The notes beneath the pieces are model-generated. The model was given only the letters and a program-made list of their open reading frames with translations. It made no database searches and was not told the origin of the DNA. 37,090 nt of DNA, from assembly GCA_028228615.1 (NCBI GenBank), contig JAOJBS010000022.1:1-37090 (forward strand), written 5' to 3'. Below are positions 26,044 through 35,386 of the stretch, one piece after another (within the stretch, counting starts at the first letter, position 1; the number at the start of each line of letters is the position of its first letter). This stretch comes from UBA4421 sp028228615. Lineage in GTDB: Bacteria; Pseudomonadota; Gammaproteobacteria; Pseudomonadales; Azotimanducaceae. The position numbers were made by a program, and so were the translations under genes.

Positions 26044-28455
26044 ATGTCCGAAGAAAATAGTTATGACTCTGGCAGTATCAAAGTGCTTAAAGGCCTTGAT
26101 GCAGTTAGAAAACGGCCAGGTATGTATATCGGTGATACCGAAGACGGTACAGGCTTGCACCACATGGTCCAAGAGTTAGTCGATAATTCAATCGACGAAG
26201 CGCTAGCAGGACACTGCGATACCATTCACGTCATTATGCACCCTGAAGAGGCCATTACGGTGCGCGATAACGGCCGCGGAATTCCTGTGGATATTCACGA
26301 AGAAGAAAAAGTCAGTGCAGTGCAAGTCATTATGACAACTTTGCATGCTGGCGGAAAATTCGATGACAACAGCTACAAAGTATCCGGTGGCTTACACGGT
26401 GTCGGCGTATCCGTTGTAAATGCGCTTTCCGATGAGCTTCGTTTAACGGTTCGTCGTGACAATAAACTGTATGAGCAAGAATATCGCCACGGCGTACCTG
26501 TTGCGCCTCTAAAGGAAATCGGCACTACCGAAGAGCGTGGTACCGAATGTTATTTCAGACCATCGCCAGACACGTTCCATAACATTAAGTTCCACTACGA
26601 AATCTTGGCCAAACGCCTTCGCGAGTTAGCGTTTCTTAACTCAGGCGTCGCAATTCACCTCAGCGAAGAGAGTTCCGGAAAGGAAGACATATTTGTATAT
26701 GAAGGCGGTCTAAAGGCCTTTGTTGAATATCTAAACCAAAACAAAATACAACTTAACGAAGTATTCCACTTCACTACTGAACGTGAAGACGGCATTGGCG
26801 TTGAAATTGCCATGCAGTGGAATGATACGTTTCAAGAGCAAGTTTATTGCTATACCAATAACATTCCCCAGGGCGATGGTGGTACACACTTGGCGGGTTT
26901 CCGCAGCGCACTGACCAGAACACTCAATACCTATATTGAGCGGGAAAACATGGTCAAGAAAGCACAAGTTGCGACAACTGGCGATGACGCTAGAGAAGGT
27001 TTAACCGCCGTGGTGTCTGTGAAAGTCCCAGACCCCAAATTTTCATCCCAGACCAAGGACAAACTGGTTTCCAGCGAAGTTAAAACCGCTGTGGAACAAG
27101 AGTTGAATAAATTCTTTTCAGATTACTTGGCGGAAAACCCCCAAGACGCTAAATCTGTTGTTGGCAAAATGATCGACGCAGCACGTGCAAGAGAAGCCGC
27201 TCGTAAAGCTCGAGATATGACTCGCCGTAAGGGCGCTTTAGACATTGCTGGACTGCCAGGAAAATTGGCGGATTGCCAAGAGAAAGATCCCTCGAAATCC
27301 GAAATATTTTTAGTGGAAGGGGACTCAGCGGGCGGTTCGGCCAAGCAGGGTAGAGACCGTCGTACCCAAGCAATTCTGCCATTGCGCGGAAAAATTCTTA
27401 ACGTAGAGCGTGCTAGATTCGACAAAATGCTCACATCCCAAGAAATTGGCAACCTAGTCACTGCATTAGGCTGTGGTATTGGTAAGGGAGATTTTGATCC
27501 GGATAAGCTGCGATATCACAATATTGTGATCATGACTGATGCGGATGTCGATGGCTCTCACATTAGAACCTTGTTGCTGACGTTCTTTTTCCGCCAAATG
27601 CCGGAACTGTTTGAGCGCGGGCATATCTACATAGCGCAACCACCTTTATATAAGGTGAAGAAGAATCGCCAAGAACGTTATGTTAAAGACGATGAGGAGC
27701 TTAATGCCTACTTTATGGAGCTTTCTCTTCAGGATGCAAAACTTTTCGTCAATCCTGAAGCGCCGGCTATTCAAGGCGAAGCCCTTGAGACCTTGGTTCA
27801 AGCCTATCAAAACCTCATCGATAGATTGGATCGCTCAAAAAGAAAATACCCAGTGGAAATCACTCACGGTCTAATTCGGGCACCCAAACTTGTGCCAGAA
27901 GACTTGACCAACGAAGCGCACATCCAGGCGTGGTGTGAAACACTCGTTGGCATTCTTGGTGATAACCCTGGTTCAACCCCCACAGTTGATGCCGTATGGG
28001 ATGAAGAACGGCAGATATTTGTGCCAAACATCAGCATTTTGTTGAAGGGTAATAGAGAGCGAGTGGCGCTATCGCAGAATTTCTTAGCCGGTCCTGAGTA
28101 CCGGGCGATATCTGAAATGATTGATCTGCTGGATGATCTAGTAGAAGAAAACGCCTTCATACAACGCGGTGAGCGTAAGCAAGTAATCACTTACTTTGGC
28201 CAAGCCTTCGATTGGCTGCAATCTGAAGCGCGTCGTGGTGTTGATCTGCAGCGTTATAAAGGTCTGGGGGAAATGAATCCAGAGCAGCTATGGGAAACCA
28301 CTATGGATCAGACAGTACGCCGAATGCTTCGGGTCACTGTTGAAGATGCTATTGGCGCTGACCGTATGTTCACCACATTAATGGGCGACCAAGTGGAACC
28401 CAGAAGGGAGTTTATTGAAACTAATGCGCTCTCGGTGGTGAATTTAGACATATAA
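26044..28455 (+). CDS. gyrB: DNA gyrase subunit B
   Basis: ATPase subunit of gyrase, which introduces negative supercoils. The 803 residues include the GHKL ATPase domain (LEGLDAVRKRPGMYIGD-like opening, ELVDNSIDEALAGHC, DNGRGIPVDIH, GGLHGVGVSVVNALS), the transducer, and the TOPRIM domain (EGDSAGGSAKQGRDRRTQA, MTDADVDGSHIRTLLL). The roughly 170-residue insert of Gram-negative GyrB is present before the C-terminal QRYKGLGEMNPEQLWETTMD. Start ATG 26044 after a GGGGGAG site. The 106 bases between recF and gyrB show no clear promoter. Confidence 0.99.
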   Translation: MSEENSYDSGSIKVLKGLDAVRKRPGMYIGDTEDGTGLHHMVQELVDNSIDEALAGHCDTIHVIMHPEEAITVRDNGRGIPVDIHEEEKVSAVQVIMTTLHAGGKFDDNSYKVSGGLHGVGVSVVNALSDELRLTVRRDNKLYEQEYRHGVPVAPLKEIGTTEERGTECYFRPSPDTFHNIKFHYEILAKRLRELAFLNSGVAIHLSEESSGKEDIFVYEGGLKAFVEYLNQNKIQLNEVFHFTTEREDGIGVEIAMQWNDTFQEQVYCYTNNIPQGDGGTHLAGFRSALTRTLNTYIERENMVKKAQVATTGDDAREGLTAVVSVKVPDPKFSSQTKDKLVSSEVKTAVEQELNKFFSDYLAENPQDAKSVVGKMIDAARAREAARKARDMTRRKGALDIAGLPGKLADCQEKDPSKSEIFLVEGDSAGGSAKQGRDRRTQAILPLRGKILNVERARFDKMLTSQEIGNLVTALGCGIGKGDFDPDKLRYHNIVIMTDADVDGSHIRTLLLTFFFRQMPELFERGHIYIAQPPLYKVKKNRQERYVKDDEELNAYFMELSLQDAKLFVNPEAPAIQGEALETLVQAYQNLIDRLDRSKRKYPVEITHGLIRAPKLVPEDLTNEAHIQAWCETLVGILGDNPGSTPTVDAVWDEERQIFVPNISILLKGNRERVALSQNFLAGPEYRAISEMIDLLDDLVEENAFIQRGERKQVITYFGQAFDWLQSEARRGVDLQRYKGLGEMNPEQLWETTMDQTVRRMLRVTVEDAIGADRMFTTLMGDQVEPRREFIETNALSVVNLDI

Positions 28456-28474
28456 GGTAAACTTCGCATACAGA

Positions 28475-28502
28475 GTACCCGGAGCATTCCCGCTTCGGGT
28501 AT
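28475..28502 (+). terminator. Hairpin between gyrB and tag, no U-tract
   Basis: TACCCGGAGC (28476-28485) pairs with GCTTCGGGTA (28492-28501) as a 10-bp stem with one G-U pair and a 6-base loop, 20 bases after the gyrB stop. The sequence after it has no T-run, so it may be an mRNA end-stabilising hairpin, a factor-assisted end, or a processing site rather than an intrinsic terminator. Confidence 0.5.
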
Positions 28503-28542
28503 CTGACCGCACTCGCTGCATAACACTTTTCGAGAGCTGTTT

Positions 28543-29187
28543 ATGACTGCCCAAAACCTTCCAAAAGACCTTGCCAAAGATTCCCCTGCAAAAACGCCGA
28601 AGAATAAGACAAAAGACAAATATCGTTGTAATTGGTGCACGGGTAGCGATTTATATGAAAATTATCACGATCAAGAGTGGGGTGTGCCGCTGAAAGATCC
28701 TGAAGCGCTGTTTAAGCTACTCATCTTAGAGGGCATGCAGGCGGGACTTGCTTGGATTACGGTTTTAAACAAGCGCGAGCACATGCATAAGTTATTTTTC
28801 GGCTTTGATATGTCTAAGGTGGCGGCCGCAACCCCAGATGATGTTGAGTCTTGGCTCCTGGATGCAGGCATTATTCGACATCGTGGCAAATTAAACGCCA
28901 TGATCGGCAACGCGCAAAGCGCATTAGATATTCAAGACTTCAGTGGGTTTCTTTGGCAGTTTGCGCCGCCTAAACTGCGCACCAATAAAAACTTTGATGT
29001 GCCAGCACAGACAGACGAGTCAAACTTAATGTCCAAGGCGTTAAAGTCTAAGGGCTTTCGCTTTGTTGGCCCAACGATTTGTTATGCGTTTATGCAAAGT
29101 GCTGGCATGGTCAATGATCATCATCCGGATTGTTGGCGGTATTCAGATTGCCAAAAACTGCTAAAAGCAGCGTTAGCGAAAACATAA
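28543..29187 (+). CDS. tag: DNA-3-methyladenine glycosylase I
   Basis: Base-excision enzyme that removes 3-methyladenine from DNA. The core from about residue 28 matches Tag closely: CNWC then YENYHDQEWGVP, EGMQAGLAWITVLNKRE, DAGIIRHRGKLNAMIGNA, KGFRFVGPTICYAFMQSAGMVNDH, then HPDC. The four zinc ligands (first Cys, His of YHD, later His and Cys) are present. Compared with E. coli Tag there is a 26-residue lysine/proline-rich N-terminal extension. The next gene also follows tag in Pseudomonas. Confidence 0.96.
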   Translation: MTAQNLPKDLAKDSPAKTPKNKTKDKYRCNWCTGSDLYENYHDQEWGVPLKDPEALFKLLILEGMQAGLAWITVLNKREHMHKLFFGFDMSKVAAATPDDVESWLLDAGIIRHRGKLNAMIGNAQSALDIQDFSGFLWQFAPPKLRTNKNFDVPAQTDESNLMSKALKSKGFRFVGPTICYAFMQSAGMVNDHHPDCWRYSDCQKLLKAALAKT

Positions 29188-29261
29188 CGGACGTTCAATT
29201 TAACTTCACTCACGTTCAACGCCCAACTGTTGAACCTATATTTGCTTGTTGGAGAATTTTT

Positions 29262-30155
29262 TTGGCTACCTTTTTTAGGTGGACCTTTTGGTTACTCAGT
29301 TTCATTCCCCCCCATTGGGCTGTAGCGATTGGTCGTGGTGTTGCGCGCGTGATGATTTTCTTCAATGCGGATTCTTATCGAATCAGCAAAATAAATGTCG
29401 ATCACAGCCTGCCCAATAAAACCGCCCAGGAACGAGAACAAATTGTCTTCCACTCCTTAGCTCAGACTACGCTGCTACCTGTTGAGTTTGCCCACTTGCT
29501 GCATCGGCCAATTGAAGAGCTGATGGGGCAAATTGTTAGTGTTGAGGGTGAGCATTTATTGCGCGACGCTTGGGCAGAGGGCAATGGCGTATTGATGCTC
29601 ATGCCACACTTTGGCTGCTGGGAATTTATGAGTCTATATCTGGGCAGCGACTATAAGGTGTCAGCCCTTTATACGCCGCCTAATTTACCGTCGCTAGAAC
29701 CCACTATTCTTCAGGCGCGAGAGCGCCAAGGTGCGACATTATTTCCAACCACTGCCGCAGGTTTACGCGGGTTGGTTAGAGGTATGAAAGCGGGCCATGT
29801 AGTGGTACTGCTCCCCGACCAAGTGCCTACCGGAGAGGGCGGTGGCGTGATGAGCAAATTCTTTGGACAAGATGCCTTAACAATGTCTTTGGCGAAAAGA
29901 ATCGCCAAAGTTGGCCAGCCGAAAATCATTATGGCCTGCGCATGGCGATCGGTAAAAAGTGACGGCATCGGTTACAACATTTCTTTTGAGCTGCCAGACT
30001 CAGGTATCTCTAGTCCAGACGAGGAAGTATATGCAGCTGCGCTAAACAACAGTGTGCAAAAGATTGCGGAAAAGGACTTAGCCCAATACCAATGGTCGTA
30101 TAAGCGCTTTCGTCGTTTAGGGCCTGATAAAGAGGATATTTATCGACGCCAGTAG
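29262..30155 (+). CDS. Lipid A biosynthesis acyltransferase family protein (LpxL/HtrB-like)
   Basis: Inner-membrane acyltransferase of the LPLAT family that adds secondary acyl chains to lipid A precursors. The 297 residues from TTG 29262 have an N-terminal hydrophobic anchor (FFRWTFWLLSFIPPHWAVAIGRGVA). The catalytic H-x4-E motif is in MPHFGCWEFMSLYL. Then come LYTPPNLPSLEP, the substrate block LLPDQVPTGEGG and FFGQDALTM, and the C-terminal YQWSYKRFRR motif. The frame is open upstream to 29130 inside tag, but TTG 29262 has GGAG 7 bases before it and gives the family's usual start. Its last 16 bases overlap the end of the convergent trkH. Which acyl chain it adds cannot be told. Confidence 0.9.
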   Translation: MATFFRWTFWLLSFIPPHWAVAIGRGVARVMIFFNADSYRISKINVDHSLPNKTAQEREQIVFHSLAQTTLLPVEFAHLLHRPIEELMGQIVSVEGEHLLRDAWAEGNGVLMLMPHFGCWEFMSLYLGSDYKVSALYTPPNLPSLEPTILQARERQGATLFPTTAAGLRGLVRGMKAGHVVVLLPDQVPTGEGGGVMSKFFGQDALTMSLAKRIAKVGQPKIIMACAWRSVKSDGIGYNISFELPDSGISSPDEEVYAAALNNSVQKIAEKDLAQYQWSYKRFRRLGPDKEDIYRRQ

Positions 30156-31585
30156 GCGGGTGTCAGTAATACCAAGAGCGTGAAAATTTCCAAGCGCCCC
30201 AACATCATATTAAACATCAGCACCCACTTCACATCGGCATCTAGCCCAGAATAGTTCATGGCAACTTCTCCAAGCCCGGGACCAAGATTATTTAGGCTGG
30301 CGCCAACTGCTGAAAAAGCCGTCAAAAAATCCAAATCGCTCATGGCCATAATGACCGTCACAGAAAACAAAAAAAGCAGTACGTAAACGCTGAAAAAACT
30401 CCAAACAGCTTCTATAAGCCGATCCGGAACCGCCGTTTTACCCAGCTTAATTGGGAAAATGCCGTTTGGGTGAATTAGGCGTTTTACCTCGCGCATACCT
30501 TGTAAGTAAATCATCACTACCCGAATCATCTTAATGCCGCCGGCGGTTGAACCTGCACATCCGCCGACAAATGCGGCAAGCAATAATATGACGGGTGCCA
30601 CCGATGGCCATTGGGAGAAGTCTTGGGTGACAAAGCCCGTTGTTGTGGTGATGGATATAGTTTGAAAAATACCATCTCGAATAGGTGAAACACTCTCAGG
30701 GGGATTGGTCAAAAGAATGCTGCAAACCACTACGCCAATTAAAACGAGAAATGTCAGATAAGCGCGGACTTCGAAATCTTGAAAATAGTGGAATGGGTTG
30801 CGTCGCCGCCAAACCAAGAAATGTAAACCAAAGTTAACCCCGGACAGCACCATAAACAGACAGGCGACAGCTTCAATTGTGCCACTGTTAAAGAAACCGA
30901 TACTGGCATCGTGGGTAGAGAAACCGCCAATGGCGACGGTTGCGAAACTGTGGCTTATGGCATCAAAAATACTCATGCCAGCGGCCCAATACGCCAAGGC
31001 GCATGACACCGTCAAACCTAAATAAATATACCAAAGGGCTTTAGCCGTCTCGGTAATCCTCGGTGTTAGCTTGTTGTCTTTCACCGGCCCGGGAGATTCT
31101 GTTCTATACAACTGCATGCCGCCAATACCCAGCATCGGGAAAATGGCTACTGCCAAAACGATGATCCCCATGCCGCCAAACCATTGGAGAAGTTGACGGT
31201 AAAAGAGCAGGGATTTGGGTAGATCATCAAGCCCCACCAAAATGGTTGCACCCGTGGTGGTGAGTCCCGACATAGACTCAAAGGCGGCGTCGGTAAAGGA
31301 CAGTTGCGTGGCCGGGTCGATATAAAAGGGGATTGCGCCGAAGATGCCCAAACCGATGTAAAACAGAGCGGTAATTAAAAAGCCGTCACCACCGCGTAAT
31401 TCCCGATTACCACGAAGGGGAAGCCAAAGCACGAGGCCACTGATCAGGGTTACGAAAAAAGCAGTGACAAATGTATTGGCATTGCCCTCATTGAATGCCA
31501 AGGCAACGATGATAGGCAGCAAAAATGTAAAGCTAAAGAAGGTCAGCAGCGTGCCGGTGACACGAAAAATAACGGATAGGTGCAT
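30140..31585 (-). CDS. trkH: Trk potassium uptake membrane subunit TrkH
   Basis: Channel-like K+ translocating subunit, gated by the cytosolic TrkA ring. The 481-residue membrane protein has four pore-loop repeats with filter glycines: GLTTTGATIL, VAIGGFSTHD, ITTTTGFVTQ and SLNNLGPGLGE. It starts at ATG 31585, 19 bases after trkA, as last gene of the def-fmt-rsmB-trkA-trkH run. It is intact although trkA before it is broken. Confidence 0.97.
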   Translation of the reverse strand: MHLSVIFRVTGTLLTFFSFTFLLPIIVALAFNEGNANTFVTAFFVTLISGLVLWLPLRGNRELRGGDGFLITALFYIGLGIFGAIPFYIDPATQLSFTDAAFESMSGLTTTGATILVGLDDLPKSLLFYRQLLQWFGGMGIIVLAVAIFPMLGIGGMQLYRTESPGPVKDNKLTPRITETAKALWYIYLGLTVSCALAYWAAGMSIFDAISHSFATVAIGGFSTHDASIGFFNSGTIEAVACLFMVLSGVNFGLHFLVWRRRNPFHYFQDFEVRAYLTFLVLIGVVVCSILLTNPPESVSPIRDGIFQTISITTTTGFVTQDFSQWPSVAPVILLLAAFVGGCAGSTAGGIKMIRVVMIYLQGMREVKRLIHPNGIFPIKLGKTAVPDRLIEAVWSFFSVYVLLFLFSVTVIMAMSDLDFLTAFSAVGASLNNLGPGLGEVAMNYSGLDADVKWVLMFNMMLGRLEIFTLLVLLTPAYWRR

Positions 31586-31604
31586 AAGCTTTTGCCGCTC
31601 CTAC

Positions 31605-32979
31605 TTAGAAGAACGTTAGCCCAACTTGGAACAACCGCTCAACCGCTTTAACCTGAGCTTTATCCACCATAAACAAAATCACGTGATCGTCGGATGCAAC
31701 GATGACATCATCGTGAGCAATAAGAACGTCTTCGCCTCGAACAAGCGCCCCAATAGTGACACCCAGCGGCAGCTTAATCTCGCTAATTTTGCGCCCCACA
31801 ACCTTTGAACTTTTAGCATCGCCGTGGGCAATGGCTTCCATTGCTTCAGCGGCACCCCGGCGCAAGCTGTGCACACGGGCTACATCGGCGCGCCTAACAT
31901 AGGACAAAACAGTACTGATAGTGGCTTGCTGCGGTGATATGGCAACATCAATCTCACCACCTTGGACAAGGTCAACATACGCAGGTTTGGTAATCAGGGT
32001 AATAACTTGTCTAACGCCCAACCGCTTGGCCATGAGGGAGGACATAATATTCACTTCGTCATCGTTGGTCAGTGCGCAAAAAGCATCACACTGTTCGATG
32101 TTTTCTTCCAACAATAAATCTCTATCGGTTGCGTCGCCGTGAATGACCACCGCTTTATCTAATTGTGCAGCCAGTTTAGCGGCACGAGGCCTTGAGTACT
32201 CCACTACCTTTACTGCGTACTCGTTTTCGATGGAGGCAGCTAACCGTGCACCAATATTTCCTCCGCCAACAATCATCACGCGCCGGTAAGGCTGCTCTGC
32301 TTTACGCAATTCGCCCATAACGGCGCTGATGTGCTCTCGGGCGGCGATGAAAAAGACTTCGTCATCGGCCTCAATCACCGTGCTGCCCTCGGGCATAATT
32401 GACTGGCCGCGGCGAAAGATAGCAGCCACCCGCGTGTCTACTTTAGGCATGTGTTTACGCAGCAAACTTAGTGCGTGACCAACCAAAGGTCCGTCATGAT
32501 ATGCGCGCATTGCAACCAACTGAGCCCTACCCTCGGCAAAGTCTAAAACGTCTAGTGCGCCAGGATGACTGAGCAATTCATGTATTTGGTCGGTGACTAC
32601 CTGCTCAGGATTAATCAGTCGATCGATTGGCATATGGTTTTTTGTGGAAAAAGCCTTCTTTACTGAGATAGGCCGAAGAACGAATCCGCGCAATCTTCAT
32701 AGGCGTGCGGAAAACCGAATAGCAAACCTGACAGGCGACCATATTGATTTCGTCACTAGAAGTCACGGCAATCAGCATGTCCGCGTCATCTGCGCCGGCT
32801 TTACGCAGTACGTCAGGGTGTGAGGCAGAGCCTTCAACGGTTTGGATATCTAAGCGGCCGCCCAACTCTTGTAGTCGCTCACTATTTTGGTCCACCAAAG
32901 TGATATCGAAGGCTTCTTTAGCTAAGCTTTCAGCCAAGGTGCCCCCTACCTGCCCGGCACCCAAAATAAGAATTTTCAT
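31605..32979 (-). pseudogene. trkA: trkA, K+ uptake NAD-binding regulatory protein, interrupted by a +1-type frameshift
   Basis: TrkA gates TrkH by binding NAD(H)/ATP in paired RCK domains. Here it is split between two frames. The first (32979-32611) gives MKILILGAGQVGGTLAESLA through IARIRSSAYLSKEGFFHK, matching TrkA residues 1 to about 113. The second (open from 32693, stop at 31605) continues HMPIDRLINPEQVV to the normal C-terminus, including the second Rossmann motif VGGGNIGARLA. The break falls at a run of six A on the coding strand (32643-32638). Removing one base gives one full-length protein of about 457 residues, as in E. coli (458). It may be a sequencing or assembly error, a recent mutation, or slippage-dependent expression. 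A downstream ATG (32633) could start a C-terminal fragment of 342 residues. The start overlaps the rsmB stop (ATGA). Confidence 0.9.
32638..32643 (-). other. Six-base homopolymer at the trkA frame break
   Basis: The coding strand reads CAC-AAAAAA-CCATATG. With five A the frame runs on as F-H-K-N-H-M-P-I-D, equal in length to the E. coli stretch F-H-S-D-A-V-P-I-D. Confidence 0.85.
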
Positions 32980-34418
32980 ATTTGTGTAACCTTGGTCAGG
33001 CCCGCGTAATAGAATCCGTCAGTATTTTTTGCTGATGGCAATAGCTGCCAACCTAGAGAGGTAGCACTGCCATGTTGCATATTCAAAGCAACTAACGCTG
33101 CTTTTGCCGTTGACTGAGCTTGGGCGCTGATAAACTTGTCTATCACTTGATCGTTTTCTTCTTCGAAAATGGAGCAGGTCGAGTAAAGAAGAGTACCCCC
33201 CTCTTTTAGCCTGCGCCATAGGTTGTGCAATAACTGTAGCTGTAGATCTTGATGGTCCGTTAAGTGATCGGAGCGCAGCAACAAGCGAATATCTGGGTTA
33301 CGTCGAATGGTACCGCTGCCCGAGCAAGGGGCATCGAGCAATATTGCGTCAAAAAGCAAATCGCCACAGCAATCCTCGTTGGTTGCATCGGCGCACAGCA
33401 TTGTTAGTCGCGGGTCGTCACTGTGGCCCAACCGACTGCCAATGATCTTAGTTTCGTTTAAGCGCTTCTTTTTGTTGTCCAGAGCAAACAGCTGATGCGT
33501 TTTGAATCGAGCGTTCAAGCGCTCATGTAGGTGAAATAATTTGCCGCCCGGGGCTGCGCAAGCGTCAAGGATACTTGGCCCAGCAATATGTGACGGCAGC
33601 ATGGACATCAGAGTGTTTGCTGCGAGTTGGGCCGAGAGGTCTTGTACCGCAACCTCACCGTCTGACCAGCTAGGCAGTGTTTCAGCATTCTGTGGGGTAT
33701 CGAGAATCACCGTTTCTATCATGCTAGTTTCAGAGAAAGCGATACCATCTTCGCGCAGCTTGGCTTTGTAAAAAGCAGGCTCTACTTTTGCAATATTAAT
33801 GCGCAAAGTCATAGGCGCACGCTGGCTGTTGGCGATCAGCAGCGCTTGCCATTCTGCGGGATACTGCATTATCAGCTTGTCTTTCAACCACGGCGGGTGA
33901 TCAGCTGTTGCGGCAGCAAGCGCTTGTTTGGTTGTTACACCTTCACCTTGAGTTGCATCCTTTTGCGCTGCCTCTGCTGTTCGTTGCAACTGTCTGAGTA
34001 CGGCGTTGACCAAGCCCTTCGCCCAGGGTTTACCCAAGACAACACAAGCGTTAACGCTCTCATTTATAATCGCATAGCTTGCTATACTTGTGTATTTTAG
34101 TTGGTAAGCACCCACTATCAAAAGTTGGAACAGATCTCTATCCTTGTCCCGCATTGGCTTTTTAAGCAGTTCGGTTACTGCCTGCTGCAACGAAAGATAG
34201 TGACGAATGGTTCCGTAAATCAGTTCTCTATGCAGTGGCGTTGCGATCCACGCAGCTTTTTCTGCGCGTATCCAATCTATGGTTCGGCCACCTTCAACAA
34301 TGTGCTGGAGAGCCTTGCATACCTCCATTCGTGTTCGTGCGCTTTCGTTTTTCTTATTCAGCCCCACCTTCGATTTGGGATCTTGAGCTGTTCCCTTTGT
34401 GTGCCACGAAAAACTCAC
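32976..34418 (-). CDS. rsmB: 16S rRNA (cytosine-967-C5)-methyltransferase RsmB (Sun)
   Basis: SAM-dependent methyltransferase for C967 of 16S rRNA. The 480 residues have an N-terminal NusB-like RNA-binding domain (about 30-170) and a C-terminal catalytic domain with SILDACAAPGGKLFHL, ALDNKKKRL, the motif IV LLDAPCSGSGTIRRNPDIRLL and the motif VI Cys in STCSIFEEEND. The protein carries about 25 polar residues before the NusB part. Start is GTG 34418, overlapping the fmt stop as GTGA; the stop overlaps the trkA start as ATGA. Confidence 0.97.
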   Translation of the reverse strand: MSFSWHTKGTAQDPKSKVGLNKKNESARTRMEVCKALQHIVEGGRTIDWIRAEKAAWIATPLHRELIYGTIRHYLSLQQAVTELLKKPMRDKDRDLFQLLIVGAYQLKYTSIASYAIINESVNACVVLGKPWAKGLVNAVLRQLQRTAEAAQKDATQGEGVTTKQALAAATADHPPWLKDKLIMQYPAEWQALLIANSQRAPMTLRINIAKVEPAFYKAKLREDGIAFSETSMIETVILDTPQNAETLPSWSDGEVAVQDLSAQLAANTLMSMLPSHIAGPSILDACAAPGGKLFHLHERLNARFKTHQLFALDNKKKRLNETKIIGSRLGHSDDPRLTMLCADATNEDCCGDLLFDAILLDAPCSGSGTIRRNPDIRLLLRSDHLTDHQDLQLQLLHNLWRRLKEGGTLLYSTCSIFEEENDQVIDKFISAQAQSTAKAALVALNMQHGSATSLGWQLLPSAKNTDGFYYAGLTKVTQI

Positions 34419-35386
34419 AGGTTAGGGTCAACTAGGTCGTTTGCGTCAAATTGCGCGCCCTCTGGTAGGAATCGTTGAAAGCCATTAATTGCCGCGGCAG
34501 TATCCATCGGTAAACCTTTACCCTTATTTATTCGAAGTCGGTCAATTTGAATTTGCCCAGTCCCACATTGAACGATCAAGCGACCTTTGCGCGCGATAAG
34601 CAAGGTGCCTGGCGCGGCTGTTGCCGGGGGCTCGTCCAGCACGCTGGCTGCCAAAAACTGAACCTCTACCTCGGGCAGTTTGGCAGTTACCGGCATTCTG
34701 GCGGCGAGCGCACGAATTTGCCGCTCAATGTCTATGGCAGAACTATGCCAATGAACCCGCCTGTCTTCTGCCGTGAGTTTAGACGCATAAGTCACACCCT
34801 CTTCATTTTGCGGCTGCGCATTCATGGGCAAATGACTCAGCACATCTATAAGCAGCTCTGCACCGCTGACGGCCAGTTGCTGCTCTAGTTGCAGCACAGA
34901 AGTTTGCGCTGAAATAGTTAATTCTCTTTCGGCAAATATGGGCCCGGTATCTAAACCTTTCTCCATTTGCATAATGCCAACCCCGGTTGCTGTATCGCCG
35001 GCCATGATGGCTCGCTCAATTGGTGCCGCGCCGCGCCAACGTGGTAGAAGTGACGCGTGAACATTAATGCACCCAAACTTTGGTAAGGCCAAAACAGATG
35101 GGGGCAAGATAAGTCCGTAGGCTGCAACAATTAGTACGTCCGGGTTAAATTCTGCAAGGGCCACTAAGCTTTCTTGAGCCTTAAAATTGATAGGCTGCAA
35201 GACGGGAATATTGGTTTCTTGGGCCAGAGTTTTCACAGGATTTGCTTGTAATTTGCGCCCTCTGCCCTTGGGTCTGTCAGGCTGGGTCAGTACAACTGCA
35301 GGGGCAAACGGAGAGTCCTGTAGGCGTTGTAAAATATTCTTTGCGAATTCTGGGCTACCTGCAAATGCAGTGGTTAGGGTTGTCAC
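34415..35386 (-). CDS. fmt: Methionyl-tRNA formyltransferase
   Basis: Formylates the initiator Met-tRNA with 10-formyl-THF. The 323 residues have FAGSPEFAKNIL, LTQPDRPKGRG, AYGLILPP, and the catalytic NVHASLLPRWRGAAPIERAI and KGLDTGP motifs, then a C-terminal OB-like tRNA-binding domain. Start is GTG 35386, which overlaps the def stop (GTGA), typical of def-fmt coupling. Confidence 0.98.
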   Translation of the reverse strand: MTTLTTAFAGSPEFAKNILQRLQDSPFAPAVVLTQPDRPKGRGRKLQANPVKTLAQETNIPVLQPINFKAQESLVALAEFNPDVLIVAAYGLILPPSVLALPKFGCINVHASLLPRWRGAAPIERAIMAGDTATGVGIMQMEKGLDTGPIFAERELTISAQTSVLQLEQQLAVSGAELLIDVLSHLPMNAQPQNEEGVTYASKLTAEDRRVHWHSSAIDIERQIRALAARMPVTAKLPEVEVQFLAASVLDEPPATAAPGTLLIARKGRLIVQCGTGQIQIDRLRINKGKGLPMDTAAAINGFQRFLPEGAQFDANDLVDPNL

